DNA of 33,966 bases from an uncultured Oscillospiraceae bacterium (lineage in GTDB: Bacteria; Bacillota; Clostridia; Oscillospirales; Oscillospiraceae), in assembly GCA_944385035.1 (NCBI GenBank), contig CALWVV010000021.1, forward strand, positions 1 to 33,966. Reading direction: 5' to 3'. Positions 15,113 through 23,802 of this stretch are shown piece after piece. The position numbers and the translations under genes are program-made. Each line of letters begins with the position of its first letter. Positions within the stretch are counted from its first letter, which is position 1. Under the pieces are notes generated by a model. That model was not told the DNA's origin and did not search any database. It saw only the letters and a program-made list of their open reading frames with translations.

Positions 15113-18100
15113 AACACATACAGCGAGGAGCTGCCCTCCTGACGGTGCTGGCGCTCCTGATTACCCTGACCCTGCCCGCCGCTGCGGCCTCGGACACGGT
15201 CACGATCTCCACGGTTCAGGATTTTATCCTCTTTTCCAAGAAATGTACCCAGGACACTTGGTCCCAGGGCCTCACCGTGGAGCTTACCGCTGACCTGGAC
15301 CTGAGCGGTGACTTTACCTCAGTCCCCATCTTTCAGGGCACCTTCCACGGCAACGGCCACACCATCTCGGGCCTTTCGTTTGCAGAAAAGGGCTCAAAGA
15401 CGGGACTGTTCCGTACGTTGACCCAGAGTGCAGTGGTGGAGAATCTTACTGTGGAGGGGACCCTGGAGCCCCAGGGCTCGGCCAGCCAGGCGGGGCTGTT
15501 GGCCGGGGAGAACTATGGGACCATCCGGAGCTGCGTTGCCCAGGGCTCTGTGGAGGCTCAAGAGGATGTGGGCGGCCTGGTAGGGCTCAACGGAACGGAG
15601 GGCAGGCTGCTGAGCTGCCGAAATGAAGCCGGTGTGTCCGGTGTGATCAATGTGGGCGGAATTGCAGGCCAAAACCTGGGATGGATCGAAGGGTGTATCA
15701 ACAGCGCTTCCGTCAATATTCAGGCGGACCAGGAGACACCCACCAGCGTGGGAGGCGTGGCCGGATTGTCCCGTGGGACGATTCGGAGCTGCACCAACGC
15801 CGGAGCGGTGGGGTATCAGCATGTGGGCTATAATATGGGCGGCATTGTGGGCCTTCAGTCCGGGGAGGTCTCCGGCTGTGCCAATACCGGCCCGGTCAAG
15901 GGACGCAAGGATGTAGGCGGCATTGTGGGCCAGTTTGAGCCATACACCAGCCTTACTTACGGTGACTCCCCCTCCCAGCGGCTGACCGACAGCCTGGCTG
16001 CCTTGTTCGACCGGCTGGAGGACTTTACCAGTCAGCTCAATACCATGGTCGCCCAGGGCCTTACGGACGCGCGGAGCGTTCAAAGTTCCCTGTCTGCCGT
16101 TCAGGACCGGGTCTATGCGGCCGGGACAGAGGGGGTAGGGGATTTTCGAGCCATGTCCGACTCCCTATATCAATATACCACGCAAATCAGCAAAAGCCTG
16201 GACCAGCTGCGGGAGGAGCTGGGCAACTTTGGAGATGATGCAGGAGATGCACTCCAGGAGACCCTGGACCAGTCGGATGCCTTGCTTGACGCCTTGCAAA
16301 AGTTGGCCGCACAGGGAGACAGTGGTTTAGGGGATGCCATTCATGCCCTGGAACGTACGGTTTCCGCCATCCATACCCAGCTCCAGACGCTTCAGGATCA
16401 CCGGCAAGCTATGATCCAGGAGCTGGATGCACTGAAACAATACCTGGCCGATGTGGCGCAGCTGATTCGATCCGGTCAGTTTGAACAGGCGCTGCAGCTG
16501 CCCTTTCCATCTCTGGACCCGGTGGGCCATATGAATGTCATTACCCAGGTGCTGAAGACGATTTCAGGTCTGGCTGCCCGGCTGCCGGGAGAGTGGGCAG
16601 ACATTTATGACCAGACATCCCAAGCCATGGGCCAGGCGGGCCGGGATATGGACCGGGCGTTGGACCGATTGTACCGGGCACTTACCGACCTCAATGAGGC
16701 GGGCAGCGCCTTTGCGGACAAAGCGCAGGATTCTCTGGAGGAAGTCAGCCGCGGGAGCGACCAGATTCGAGCGCTGTTAAAGGAATATACGGATACCCTG
16801 GGGGAGAAGGCCCAGTCGGCGGTGGATGATATTCACCATGAACTGAACGCCATCCAGGATCAGATGGACAGCATAACGCAGGCTGCCAAAGAGGACAACG
16901 ATGCCCTTTATGCCTCCAGCCAGGCCATTATGGACCAGATGGAGCAGGTGCGCCAGGCCATTTCCGGCCTGGGGGAGGAGCCGGAGCTGACGGTTACGGA
17001 CCTTACTGACGAGGAATCTCAGGGGCCGGGGCTGGTGATGAACTGTACTGCCTCGGGTACCGTGGAGGGGGACTCCAATGTAGGCGGTATTGTGGGTACT
17101 GTGTCCGCTGAGCTGGGAGACGACCCGGAAGCTACCTTTGACCTGGGAGACCTGAAGCTGATGAGCGATGTATATGCCACCCTCCGGGCGCTGGTGCGCC
17201 AGTGCCGGTTTGATGGTGCGGTAACGGTCAAAAATGAATGCGGCGGCGGTGTGGCAGGCCGGTGTGAAGCGGGTGTGATTCTGGACTGTGCCACACGGGG
17301 AAGTATCGAAACCGGCGGGGATTACTGCGGCGGCATTGCCGGGCGGACACGGGGGAAGGTCATCCGCTGTGCTGCCCTTACCGACCTGACCGGCCAGAGC
17401 TGGCTGGGGGGTGTGACCGGCCTGGGCCAGGATATTTCCAACTGCCGGACCATGGTACGTGCTGACAGTGACGGAGAGTATCAGGGAGCTATTGCCGGAC
17501 AGGCGGAGGGCACCCTCACCGAAAACTGCTATCTCATGGAAGACCTGGCCGGATTGGACGGGGTGGACTATTCCGGTATTGCCCAGGGCCTGGACTTTGC
17601 GTCCTTTTCCCAATTAGAGGGGATTCCCGCGGATTTTCTCACCTTCTCCTACCGTTTTGTGGTCCATGACCAAACGGTTGCGGAGATTCCTTTTTCCTAT
17701 GGGGAGGACCTGGATATGAGCCAGGTGCCGGAGACTCCGGAGCAAGACGGCCAGTATGGCCAGTGGCCTCAGTTCCCCACCCAGAATCTGCGCCGCTCCA
17801 TGGTGCTGAAGGCTCAATTTACCTCCCCCACCGCCACCCTGGCCGACCAGGAAGGCGTAGCCCAGCTGTTGGTGGAGGGCACCTTTGCTCCAGATGCCTG
17901 CCTGACTGTAAAGCAGGTGCGCTTACCCGACTGGAAGGCGGAGGGCTATAATGCCCTGGCCGCCTGGAGCTATGCAGTGACCGGCAGCCAGGAGGATACC
18001 GTCACAGTCCGCCTCCGGGCAGAGGATACGAAACGGCCTGGGGCGGCAGTCTATGAGAACGGACAGTGGAGATTGGTGAACAGCACGCTGGAAGGCAGCT

Positions 18101-18276
18101 ACCTGATCTTTTCCGCACCGGCGCAGGGTCAGATCCTGCTGCTGGACGCGGGAGCTCCCTTCCCCTGGCTCTGGGTGTTGGGAGCCGGAGGTGCCGCTTT
18201 ACTTTTGGGAGCGTGGTTTGTCTCTAGAAAGAAGGGGCACAGAAAGGCGGAAGAGAACCCCACCGCCGATGTGTGA
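15109..18276 (+). CDS. Secreted, membrane-anchored GLUG-repeat protein with a long coiled-coil insert
   Basis: A 1055-aa surface protein. Residues 1-27 are a signal peptide ending in LPAAAA. A first block of GLUG-type repeats (about 98-277) shows repeated VGGIAGQN/VGGIVGLQ with C-x-N-x-G turns. Residues about 285-640 are instead long amphipathic helices rich in Gln, Leu, Asp and Ala (for example FGDDAGDALQETLDQSDALL), predicted coiled coil. A second GLUG block (about 640-820) begins at NCTASGTVEGDSNVGGIVG. After a beta-rich region (about 840-1010) there is one C-terminal helix (about 1017-1038) and a basic tail SRKKGHRK. The architecture is that of a wall-spanning, membrane-anchored protein. 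ATG 15109 overlaps the RND stop, so both proteins are made together. The function is not known; a partnership with the pump is inferred. Confidence 0.85.
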   Translation: MKHIQRGAALLTVLALLITLTLPAAAASDTVTISTVQDFILFSKKCTQDTWSQGLTVELTADLDLSGDFTSVPIFQGTFHGNGHTISGLSFAEKGSKTGLFRTLTQSAVVENLTVEGTLEPQGSASQAGLLAGENYGTIRSCVAQGSVEAQEDVGGLVGLNGTEGRLLSCRNEAGVSGVINVGGIAGQNLGWIEGCINSASVNIQADQETPTSVGGVAGLSRGTIRSCTNAGAVGYQHVGYNMGGIVGLQSGEVSGCANTGPVKGRKDVGGIVGQFEPYTSLTYGDSPSQRLTDSLAALFDRLEDFTSQLNTMVAQGLTDARSVQSSLSAVQDRVYAAGTEGVGDFRAMSDSLYQYTTQISKSLDQLREELGNFGDDAGDALQETLDQSDALLDALQKLAAQGDSGLGDAIHALERTVSAIHTQLQTLQDHRQAMIQELDALKQYLADVAQLIRSGQFEQALQLPFPSLDPVGHMNVITQVLKTISGLAARLPGEWADIYDQTSQAMGQAGRDMDRALDRLYRALTDLNEAGSAFADKAQDSLEEVSRGSDQIRALLKEYTDTLGEKAQSAVDDIHHELNAIQDQMDSITQAAKEDNDALYASSQAIMDQMEQVRQAISGLGEEPELTVTDLTDEESQGPGLVMNCTASGTVEGDSNVGGIVGTVSAELGDDPEATFDLGDLKLMSDVYATLRALVRQCRFDGAVTVKNECGGGVAGRCEAGVILDCATRGSIETGGDYCGGIAGRTRGKVIRCAALTDLTGQSWLGGVTGLGQDISNCRTMVRADSDGEYQGAIAGQAEGTLTENCYLMEDLAGLDGVDYSGIAQGLDFASFSQLEGIPADFLTFSYRFVVHDQTVAEIPFSYGEDLDMSQVPETPEQDGQYGQWPQFPTQNLRRSMVLKAQFTSPTATLADQEGVAQLLVEGTFAPDACLTVKQVRLPDWKAEGYNALAAWSYAVTGSQEDTVTVRLRAEDTKRPGAAVYENGQWRLVNSTLEGSYLIFSAPAQGQILLLDAGAPFPWLWVLGAGGAALLLGAWFVSRKKGHRKAEENPTADV

Positions 18277-18309
18277 CGTTTCTTATTTGGGCTCTTAAAA
18301 CGACAGAAA

Positions 18310-18339
18310 AAGGCGGCACAGCTTTCGCTGTGCCGCCTT
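18310..18339. terminator. Terminator between GLUG gene and convergent liv operon
   Basis: A perfect 13-bp stem, AAGGCGGCACAGC (18310-18322) with 18327-18339, loop TTTC. On the minus strand it is followed by TTTCTG after a TT-ending stem, a good terminator for livF; on the plus strand the tail is weaker. Confidence 0.85.
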
Positions 18340-18372
18340 GCCTTATGCCGGTTGGAGAAGACCCCAGTGAGG

Positions 18373-19071
18373 TCAGGTGCCCAGATAGGCTTTTTTTACT
18401 GCCTCGTTGGACAGAAGTTCCCGTCCGGTTCCGGAGAGGGTAATGCGCCCGGTTTCCAGTACGTAACCGATATCGGCAATTTTCAGGGCCATGTTGGCGT
18501 TCTGCTCGATGAGCAGCACGGTGACCCCCTGCTTGTTGATCTCCTTGATGATGTCGAAAATACCCTTTACCACAATGGGAGCCAGTCCCAGGGAGGGCTC
18601 ATCCATCATGATGATCTTGGGGCGGGACATGAGGGCCCGGCCCACAGCCAGCATCTGCTGTTCGCCGCCGGACAGGGTACCGGCCGCCTGCCAGGAGCGC
18701 TCCTTCAGACGGGGGAACAGCTCATAGACCCAGTTGAGGTCGTCGGTGAGGTCGTCCTTTCGAAGGTATGCGCCGATTTTCAGGTTCTCCAGCACGGTCA
18801 GATCGGGAAAGACCCGCCGCCCCTCGGGAACCAGAGTGATTCCCTTGGATACGATCCGGTCGGGGGAGAGGCCGGTGATGTCCTCACCCTGGAGGTGGAT
18901 GCGCCCATGGGCGGGCTTGACCAGTCCGGCAATGGTGCGCAGAGTGGTGGATTTACCCGCGCCGTTGGCCCCGATGAGGGTGATGATTTTCCGCTCAGGC
19001 ACCTCAAAGGTGACGCCCTTGACGGCTTCGATGCCGCCGTAGCTGACCTTTAGTTCATCAATCTTCAGCAT
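18373..19071 (-). CDS. livF: Branched-chain amino acid ABC transporter ATPase LivF
   Basis: A 232-aa ATP-binding subunit of a high-affinity branched-chain amino acid importer. Walker A GANGAGKS, signature LSGGEQQMLAVGRAL, Walker B IIMMDEPSLGLAP and the switch-region LLIEQNA are all present, with the LivF-type ending EAVKKAYLGT. The start is taken at ATG 19071 (MLKIDELKVSYGG), where homology begins; a longer frame upstream runs inside livG. It overlaps the livG end by 14 nt. Last gene of the operon, followed by a terminator. It would pair with LivG as a heterodimeric motor under LivH and LivM. Confidence 0.95.
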   Translation of the reverse strand: MLKIDELKVSYGGIEAVKGVTFEVPERKIITLIGANGAGKSTTLRTIAGLVKPAHGRIHLQGEDITGLSPDRIVSKGITLVPEGRRVFPDLTVLENLKIGAYLRKDDLTDDLNWVYELFPRLKERSWQAAGTLSGGEQQMLAVGRALMSRPKIIMMDEPSLGLAPIVVKGIFDIIKEINKQGVTVLLIEQNANMALKIADIGYVLETGRITLSGTGRELLSNEAVKKAYLGT

Positions 19072-20062
19072 CGTCTGCCACCCCCAAATATGCCTCGATA
19101 ACACAAGGATTGTTCTGTACCTCTTCCGGACTGCCGTGGGCAATGAGCTTGCCGAAGTCCAGAACATAGATACGGTCAGAGATCTGCATGACCAGATCCA
19201 TATGGTGCTCGATCATCAGGATGGTAAGATCATACTCGTCCCGGATCTGCTTGATAAAGTCAGTGAGCTCCTGGGTCTCCTGGGGGTTCATGCCCGCCGC
19301 CGGTTCGTCCAGAAGCAGCAGCTTGGGAGAGGTGGCCAGGGCACGGGCGATCTCCAGATGGCGCTGCAGGCCATAGGGGAGGGAACCGGCAATTTCGTCC
19401 TTCAGATGAAGCAGGTTCTGCTCCTCCAACAGGGCCAGGGACTCCTCCCGCATCCGCTTTTCTTCGGCCGCATTGAGGCGGAAGGTGGCGGAAAAGACGT
19501 TCTGCTTGGCCCGCATGTGCTTGCCGATGAGCACGTTTTCCAGCACCGTCAGCTTGGAGAACAGGCGGATATTCTGGAAGGTCCGGGCGATGCCCAGATG
19601 GGTGATTTTATCCGGAGAGGGGTTGAGGATCTTGTCAGTAAAGGCAAGAGGGTCACGCTTCTTTTCTTCTGCCTTTCGGATTTCCAGAGCCTTGTCGTAG
19701 TCCGCCTGCATACGAGTTTTGACCTGTGGATCCTTTTGGGTCTCGATGGCGGAAAGGGCTTTCCGGTCGGATACATCCAGGCGGGCGGTATACAGGTCCC
19801 GGTGTTCCCCCAGATAGCTTTTGGCCATTTTCCCCTGGGGGTGGTTGCGCACCATGGGCGCTCCGCAGAAAGAGACCAGGCCGTTGGTGGGCTCATAAAC
19901 CCCGGTGATGCAGTTGAAGGCGGTGGTCTTACCGGCACCGTTAGGGCCGATGAGGGCCACGATCTCCCCTTTGTTTACCTCCAGGGACAGATCATTGACC
20001 GCCACCACGCCGCCAAACTGCATGGTGATGTGTTCCAGGCGAAGGACGTTGTCCAAACTCAT
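19058..20062 (-). CDS. livG: Branched-chain amino acid ABC transporter ATPase LivG, with an internal insert
   Basis: A 334-aa ATP-binding subunit, about 75-80 residues longer than usual LivG. Walker A GPNGAGKTT is near residue 38, the LivG-type signature LPYGLQRHLEIARAL and Walker B LLLLDEPAAGMNP follow in the second half, and the switch His lies in LMIEHHMD. The extra length is one block (about residues 70-150) between the strand after Walker A and the Q-loop FQNIRLF. It is charged and helical, for example QADYDKALEIRKAEEKKRDP. The start ATG 20062 has AAAGGAGG upstream and overlaps the livM stop by 4 nt. The insertion sits where an ABC ATPase contacts the membrane subunit or solvent, so it could modify coupling. 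Catalytic motifs are intact, so it should be functional. Confidence 0.94.
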   Translation of the reverse strand: MSLDNVLRLEHITMQFGGVVAVNDLSLEVNKGEIVALIGPNGAGKTTAFNCITGVYEPTNGLVSFCGAPMVRNHPQGKMAKSYLGEHRDLYTARLDVSDRKALSAIETQKDPQVKTRMQADYDKALEIRKAEEKKRDPLAFTDKILNPSPDKITHLGIARTFQNIRLFSKLTVLENVLIGKHMRAKQNVFSATFRLNAAEEKRMREESLALLEEQNLLHLKDEIAGSLPYGLQRHLEIARALATSPKLLLLDEPAAGMNPQETQELTDFIKQIRDEYDLTILMIEHHMDLVMQISDRIYVLDFGKLIAHGSPEEVQNNPCVIEAYLGVADDAED

Positions 20063-21399
20063 TTCGCCCCCTCCTTTCCAATGGCTTTCTTGCCGCGCAG
20101 GAAGAGATCGGTGAATTCCTTGTCACCCATAATGCCCTGGCGGAAGAAGAGCACCACAATCATAATGACTACGGAGAAGACCACCATGCGGAAGCCCGTT
20201 CCCATCAGAGGAACGTTCAGAGAGCCGGTGACAATGAAGTAGCCCAGCCAGCCCAGCAGGAGCAGGGCGACGATCCAGGTGAGAATTTCTGCCCACATTC
20301 GTCCGGGACCCTTGCGCTCCCGGCGGATGAGCAGAAAAGCGCCCCCGATGACCACCACGGCGAAGATGACGATGAAGGCGATGCGTTTGGGCTGCATAGT
20401 GGAAGTGAACACCATCTTGTTGTCCAAAAAGCGCAGCCACCACTCCGAGCAGGCCACATACAGGAAGGTGGCAAGGCAGGAGCCGGAGATGGAGCCGATG
20501 CCGCCGATGACCACGATGAGCAGGATCTCATAGGTCATGGTGGAGGTGTAGACCTTGGCCTGGGCGTTGTTGGCGAACATGGCAAACAAGGCGCCGCCCA
20601 CCCCGGCGAAGAAGGAAGAGATGCAGAAGGAGAGCATCTTGTGCCGGGGGAGGTTGATGCCCATAGCCTCGGCGGCGATCTCATCCTCACGGATGGCCTT
20701 GAAGGCCCGGCCGTAGGAGGAATTGATGAGCATTACGATGACGATGATGCACAAGGTGGCAATGAGCAGGGGGAAGAAGGCGGAGAGATAGAGGACCACC
20801 TTGCCGTCCGGGCCGGTGATGTTGAAGTTATTGAAGGTGGGGATCTGAGTGATCATATTGGCGCCGTTGGTGACCGGACCCAGGGCCTGCCACTGGAAGA
20901 TGGCCCGGAGGATCTCCGCAAAGCCCAGGGTGGCGATGGCCAGGTAGTCGCTCTTCAAACGCAGTACGGGCAGACCGATGAGCCAGGCAAACAGGGCAGC
21001 CACGCACCCGCCCAGCAGGATGGCCAGGATCACGCCCAGAATGAGCCCCACAGGGGTGTCCAGCCCGCCGAAGAGGTCGGGCAGGGAGAACTTCACCGCA
21101 GAGCCGCCGAAGAGGTAATATACCTGATCCTTCACAGCCACAGGCACAGTGAGAATGGCGTAGGTATAGGCGCCCAGAAGCATGAAACCCGCCTGGCCCA
21201 GGGAGAACAGGCCGGTAAAGCCGTTGAGCAGGTTCATGGACACGGCCACCAGAGAGTAGACCGCACCCTTTTTCAGCACCACAAACAGCTGACTGGTGGG
21301 GGCAAGGGTGTTTTCCAGCACGATGACCAGAATGAGGAAGGCCGCCGCGGCGGCCAGGCCGATGAGAGCGCCCGTTTTATCTTTTTTCTGCAATGTCAT
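20059..21399 (-). CDS. livM: Branched-chain amino acid ABC transporter permease LivM, with extra membrane segments
   Basis: A 446-aa permease, longer than a usual LivM (about 320-360 aa). The family core is clear: VAVSMNLLNGFTGLFSLGQAGFMLLGAYT, the PVLRLKSDYLAIATLGFAEIL coupling region and GGIGSISGS. The usual C-terminus, where a helix pair runs to an FRPQGLLG-like end, is interrupted: between WWLRFLDNK and the final FFRQGIMGD there are about 80 additional residues with two more hydrophobic segments and a basic RRERKGPGR loop. The start ATG 21399 follows AAGGAGGTG; a longer frame upstream enters livH and is not coding. It overlaps livG by 4 nt. Confidence 0.94.
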   Translation of the reverse strand: MTLQKKDKTGALIGLAAAAAFLILVIVLENTLAPTSQLFVVLKKGAVYSLVAVSMNLLNGFTGLFSLGQAGFMLLGAYTYAILTVPVAVKDQVYYLFGGSAVKFSLPDLFGGLDTPVGLILGVILAILLGGCVAALFAWLIGLPVLRLKSDYLAIATLGFAEILRAIFQWQALGPVTNGANMITQIPTFNNFNITGPDGKVVLYLSAFFPLLIATLCIIVIVMLINSSYGRAFKAIREDEIAAEAMGINLPRHKMLSFCISSFFAGVGGALFAMFANNAQAKVYTSTMTYEILLIVVIGGIGSISGSCLATFLYVACSEWWLRFLDNKMVFTSTMQPKRIAFIVIFAVVVIGGAFLLIRRERKGPGRMWAEILTWIVALLLLGWLGYFIVTGSLNVPLMGTGFRMVVFSVVIMIVVLFFRQGIMGDKEFTDLFLRGKKAIGKEGAK

Positions 21400-21412
21400 T
21401 GTGGGCACCTCC

Positions 21413-22321
21413 TTAAACCTTATCGGTGGCCTTTTCCCCGAACAATCCGGTGGGTTTAAAGACCAGGATGATGATGAGCAGGGCGAAGGTAAAGGCGTCC
21501 ACGAAGGTGGTGGCTCCCTCAAAGGGCAGGATCTTTACAAAGTTCTCGCAGATACCGATGAGGAAGGCGCCGATCACCGCTCCGGGAATAGAGCCGATGC
21601 CCCCGAACACTGCCGCCACGAAGGCCTTCAGGCCGGGCATGGAGCCCACGGTAGGCACCACGGAGGAGTAGGTAGTGAAGTAGAGCATGGAGCCCACCGC
21701 CGCCAGGGCAGAGCCGATGATGAAGGTGGTGGAGATGACGGAGTTGATTTTAATGCCCATGAGCTGGCTGGTCTCAAAGTCCTTGGCCACCGAGCGCATA
21801 GCCATACCGACTTTGGTGTGGTTGATAAGCTGGGTGAGCAGGATTACCAGGGCTACCACCAGGAAGGGGGTGAGGATAACTACCCACTTGATGGAGGTTC
21901 CGGCCACGGTGATGGTGTCGGACAGAAAGGGGATAGAGGGGTAGATCATGGGCTGGCCGCCGGTGATATAGGTGGCGGAGTTCTGGAGCAAATAGCTCAC
22001 GCCGATGGCGGAGATCATCACCGACATGCGGGGAGCGGTGCGAAGGGGCTTATAGGCCACTCGCTCAATGCAGAAGCCCAGGGCCACTGTCAGCACCAGC
22101 ACCAGCAGGAGCATGACAGGGATGACCAGGGCAGGGGGGAGATAGGCGGCCAGGAAGGTGTTCAGATAAATACCCATCAGACCGGCTACCATGAACACAT
22201 CACCATGGGCGAAGTTGATCAGACGCAGAATGCCGTATACCATGGTGTACCCGATGGCGATCAGAGCATACTGTCCGCCCACGGAAATGCCGAACAGCAG
22301 GGTGGAGATAAAAAATTCCAT
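21413..22321 (-). CDS. livH: Branched-chain amino acid ABC transporter permease LivH
   Basis: A 302-aa membrane permease with the LivH hallmarks GGQYALIAIGYTMVYGILRLINFAHGD near the N-terminus, the CIERVAYKPLR coupling stretch, MRSVAKDFETSQLMGI, and AVFGGIGSIPGAVIGAFLIG toward the end. About eight membrane helices are expected. ATG 22321 was chosen for its upstream GGGAGGA and because family similarity begins at MEFFISTL. It lies 13 nt from livM. The gap of 164 nt to the upstream binding-protein gene carries two hairpins. Confidence 0.95.
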   Translation of the reverse strand: MEFFISTLLFGISVGGQYALIAIGYTMVYGILRLINFAHGDVFMVAGLMGIYLNTFLAAYLPPALVIPVMLLLVLVLTVALGFCIERVAYKPLRTAPRMSVMISAIGVSYLLQNSATYITGGQPMIYPSIPFLSDTITVAGTSIKWVVILTPFLVVALVILLTQLINHTKVGMAMRSVAKDFETSQLMGIKINSVISTTFIIGSALAAVGSMLYFTTYSSVVPTVGSMPGLKAFVAAVFGGIGSIPGAVIGAFLIGICENFVKILPFEGATTFVDAFTFALLIIILVFKPTGLFGEKATDKV

Positions 22322-22370
22322 AGAATTTCCTCCCAATTATGTATGTGTGGTTGGGACGCTGGGCTGTCTC

Positions 22371-22405
22371 AAAAAGAGGAAGGCCCGCCTCCTTTTGAGG
22401 CGGCC
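22371..22405 (-). terminator. Intra-operon terminator between binding-protein gene and livH
   Basis: On the minus strand a 9-10-bp GC-rich hairpin (22382-22405, loop AAAAG) is followed by CTTCCTCTTTTTGAG. This would let part of the transcripts end after the binding-protein gene, giving it higher dosage than the permease genes, a common arrangement in such operons. Confidence 0.6.
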
Positions 22406-22424
22406 CAGCCGGGGAATAATCAGG

Positions 22425-22458
22425 ATTTGGCGGGGACCCTGTGGGGCCCCCGCCAAAT
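22425..22458. other. GC-rich hairpin after the binding-protein gene
   Basis: ATTTGGCGGGG (22425-22435) pairs perfectly with CCCCGCCAAAT (22448-22458). There is no T-run on either side. It may stabilise the 3' end of the upstream message or act with the following terminator. Confidence 0.55.
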
Positions 22459-22485
22459 ATCCAGTCCGTTGTGTGCGGGGTGGAC

Positions 22486-23715
22486 TTACTGAGCCACCGT
22501 CTGCTGGGTCTCCAGCTCCCAGGCGCCGTCGTTGGTGGAGTGCTTGATGTAAGCGGTATCGCGGACCGCGTCGCCGTTGGTGTCGTCAAAGGCGATGTGG
22601 CCGGACACGCCGTCATACTCCACATCCCACAGCGCGGCCTTGATGGCGGCGGGGTCCACGGAGTCGGCGGCCTTGATGGCCTCCAGAGCCACATAGTATG
22701 CATCGTAGCCCATAGCGGTGACAGCGGCCACGGTGTCGTTGCCGCCATTGGCGTCCAGAGCGCCGGAAGCGGTGTTGATGTAATTCTTCACGCCCTCATC
22801 AAAGGTGGGGTTGCCGCCCTCCTGATAGAAGGTGGAGACGTACAGCTGGATGTTGGTGCCCTTGGCGGCCTCCAGAACCATGTTGTCGTCCAGAGTGTCG
22901 GAGCCCACGAAGGGGATGTCCAGACCCAGAGAGGCGGCCTGGGTGATGATCTGGGTGGCGTAGGCGATGGACACGGGGGTAAAGATAACATCGGCGCCCT
23001 CAGCCTTGGCCTTGTTCAGGTAGGAGTTGAAGTCAGAGTTGTTGGTGGGGAAGGAGTCGGTGATGACCTTGCCGCCGGCCGCCTCAAAGGCGGTTTTGAA
23101 GAAGGCGATCAGGCCCTGGTCGTACTCATTGCCCGCCTCGCCCAGACAATAGGCGGTCTTGGCCTGGAACTTATCCATGGAGAAGTTGGCCAGAACGGTG
23201 CCCTGGAAGGGGTCCAGGAAGCAGATGCGGAAGTAGTGGTCGTTGCCGGCGGTTACCTAGGGATTAGTGCAGGTGACGCCGATGGCGGGAATGCCTGCAT
23301 TGCTGAAGGTGGGGCTGGCGGCGATGGACACGCCGGAGCCATAGGAGCCCAGCACCAGAGCCACACCCTCGCTGACCAGCTGCGCGGCGGCGGTGGGGGC
23401 CTTATCGGTAGTGGAGCCGTTGTCGGCGTAGACCAGCTGGACCTGATACTCCTCGCCGCCCACGGTGACAGTGGGAGTCTCAGAGTTGGCAAACTGCATG
23501 CCCAGCATCTCCTTTTTGCCGCCGGAAGCAGAGTCGCCGGTGGCAGGCTCAAAGACGCCGATCTTGACAACCTTGTCACCGGCGGCGGCAGAGCTGCCGG
23601 TGCTGGCGGAACCGCTGGGAGTGGAGCCGGAAGAGGTATTTCCTCCGCCGCAGCCGGCCAGCAGGCTCAGCATCATAGCAGCGGAAAGAGCGCTTGCAAG
23701 AAACTTTTTCATCAT
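22486..23715 (-). pseudogene. livJ: Branched-chain amino acid binding lipoprotein with an in-frame TAG
   Basis: A periplasmic-binding-protein-type receptor for the LIV transporter, 409 codons in one frame but interrupted at codon 153 by TAG (23257-23259 on the plus strand reads CTA). The part before the stop has a lipoprotein signal with lipobox LLAGC (Cys22), a Ser/Gly/Thr-rich linker and the LIV-binding fold start KIGVFEPATGDSASGGKKEM. The part after, VTAGNDHYFRICFLDPFQG to the end at QQTVAQ, continues the family sequence without a frameshift. Related proteins usually have a residue such as Gln or Lys at this spot, so a single-base change CAG to TAG would explain it. The start is ATG 23715 or 23712, after AAGGAG. 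The rest of the operon is intact. A sequencing error or readthrough is not excluded. Confidence 0.85.
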
Positions 23716-23802
23716 TCTTACTCCTTTTCCAAATAGGTTGCTCGCGCGGAATTGCCACAAAATGTTTTTCTGGCAAATACACTTGTACGCGAATATGGTG
23801 AC

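Noticed and set aside
23257-23259. Pyrrolysine or programmed recoding at the TAG codon
   Set aside because: There is no recoding element visible and LIV binding proteins are not known to contain pyrrolysine. A point mutation is simpler; readthrough is left as a check only.
22441-23736. Plus-strand open frame of 431 codons opposite the LIV binding protein
   Set aside because: It is not an alternative gene for the interrupted region: it is Gly/Val/Asp-rich, lacks a ribosome site and mirrors the real frame on the other strand.
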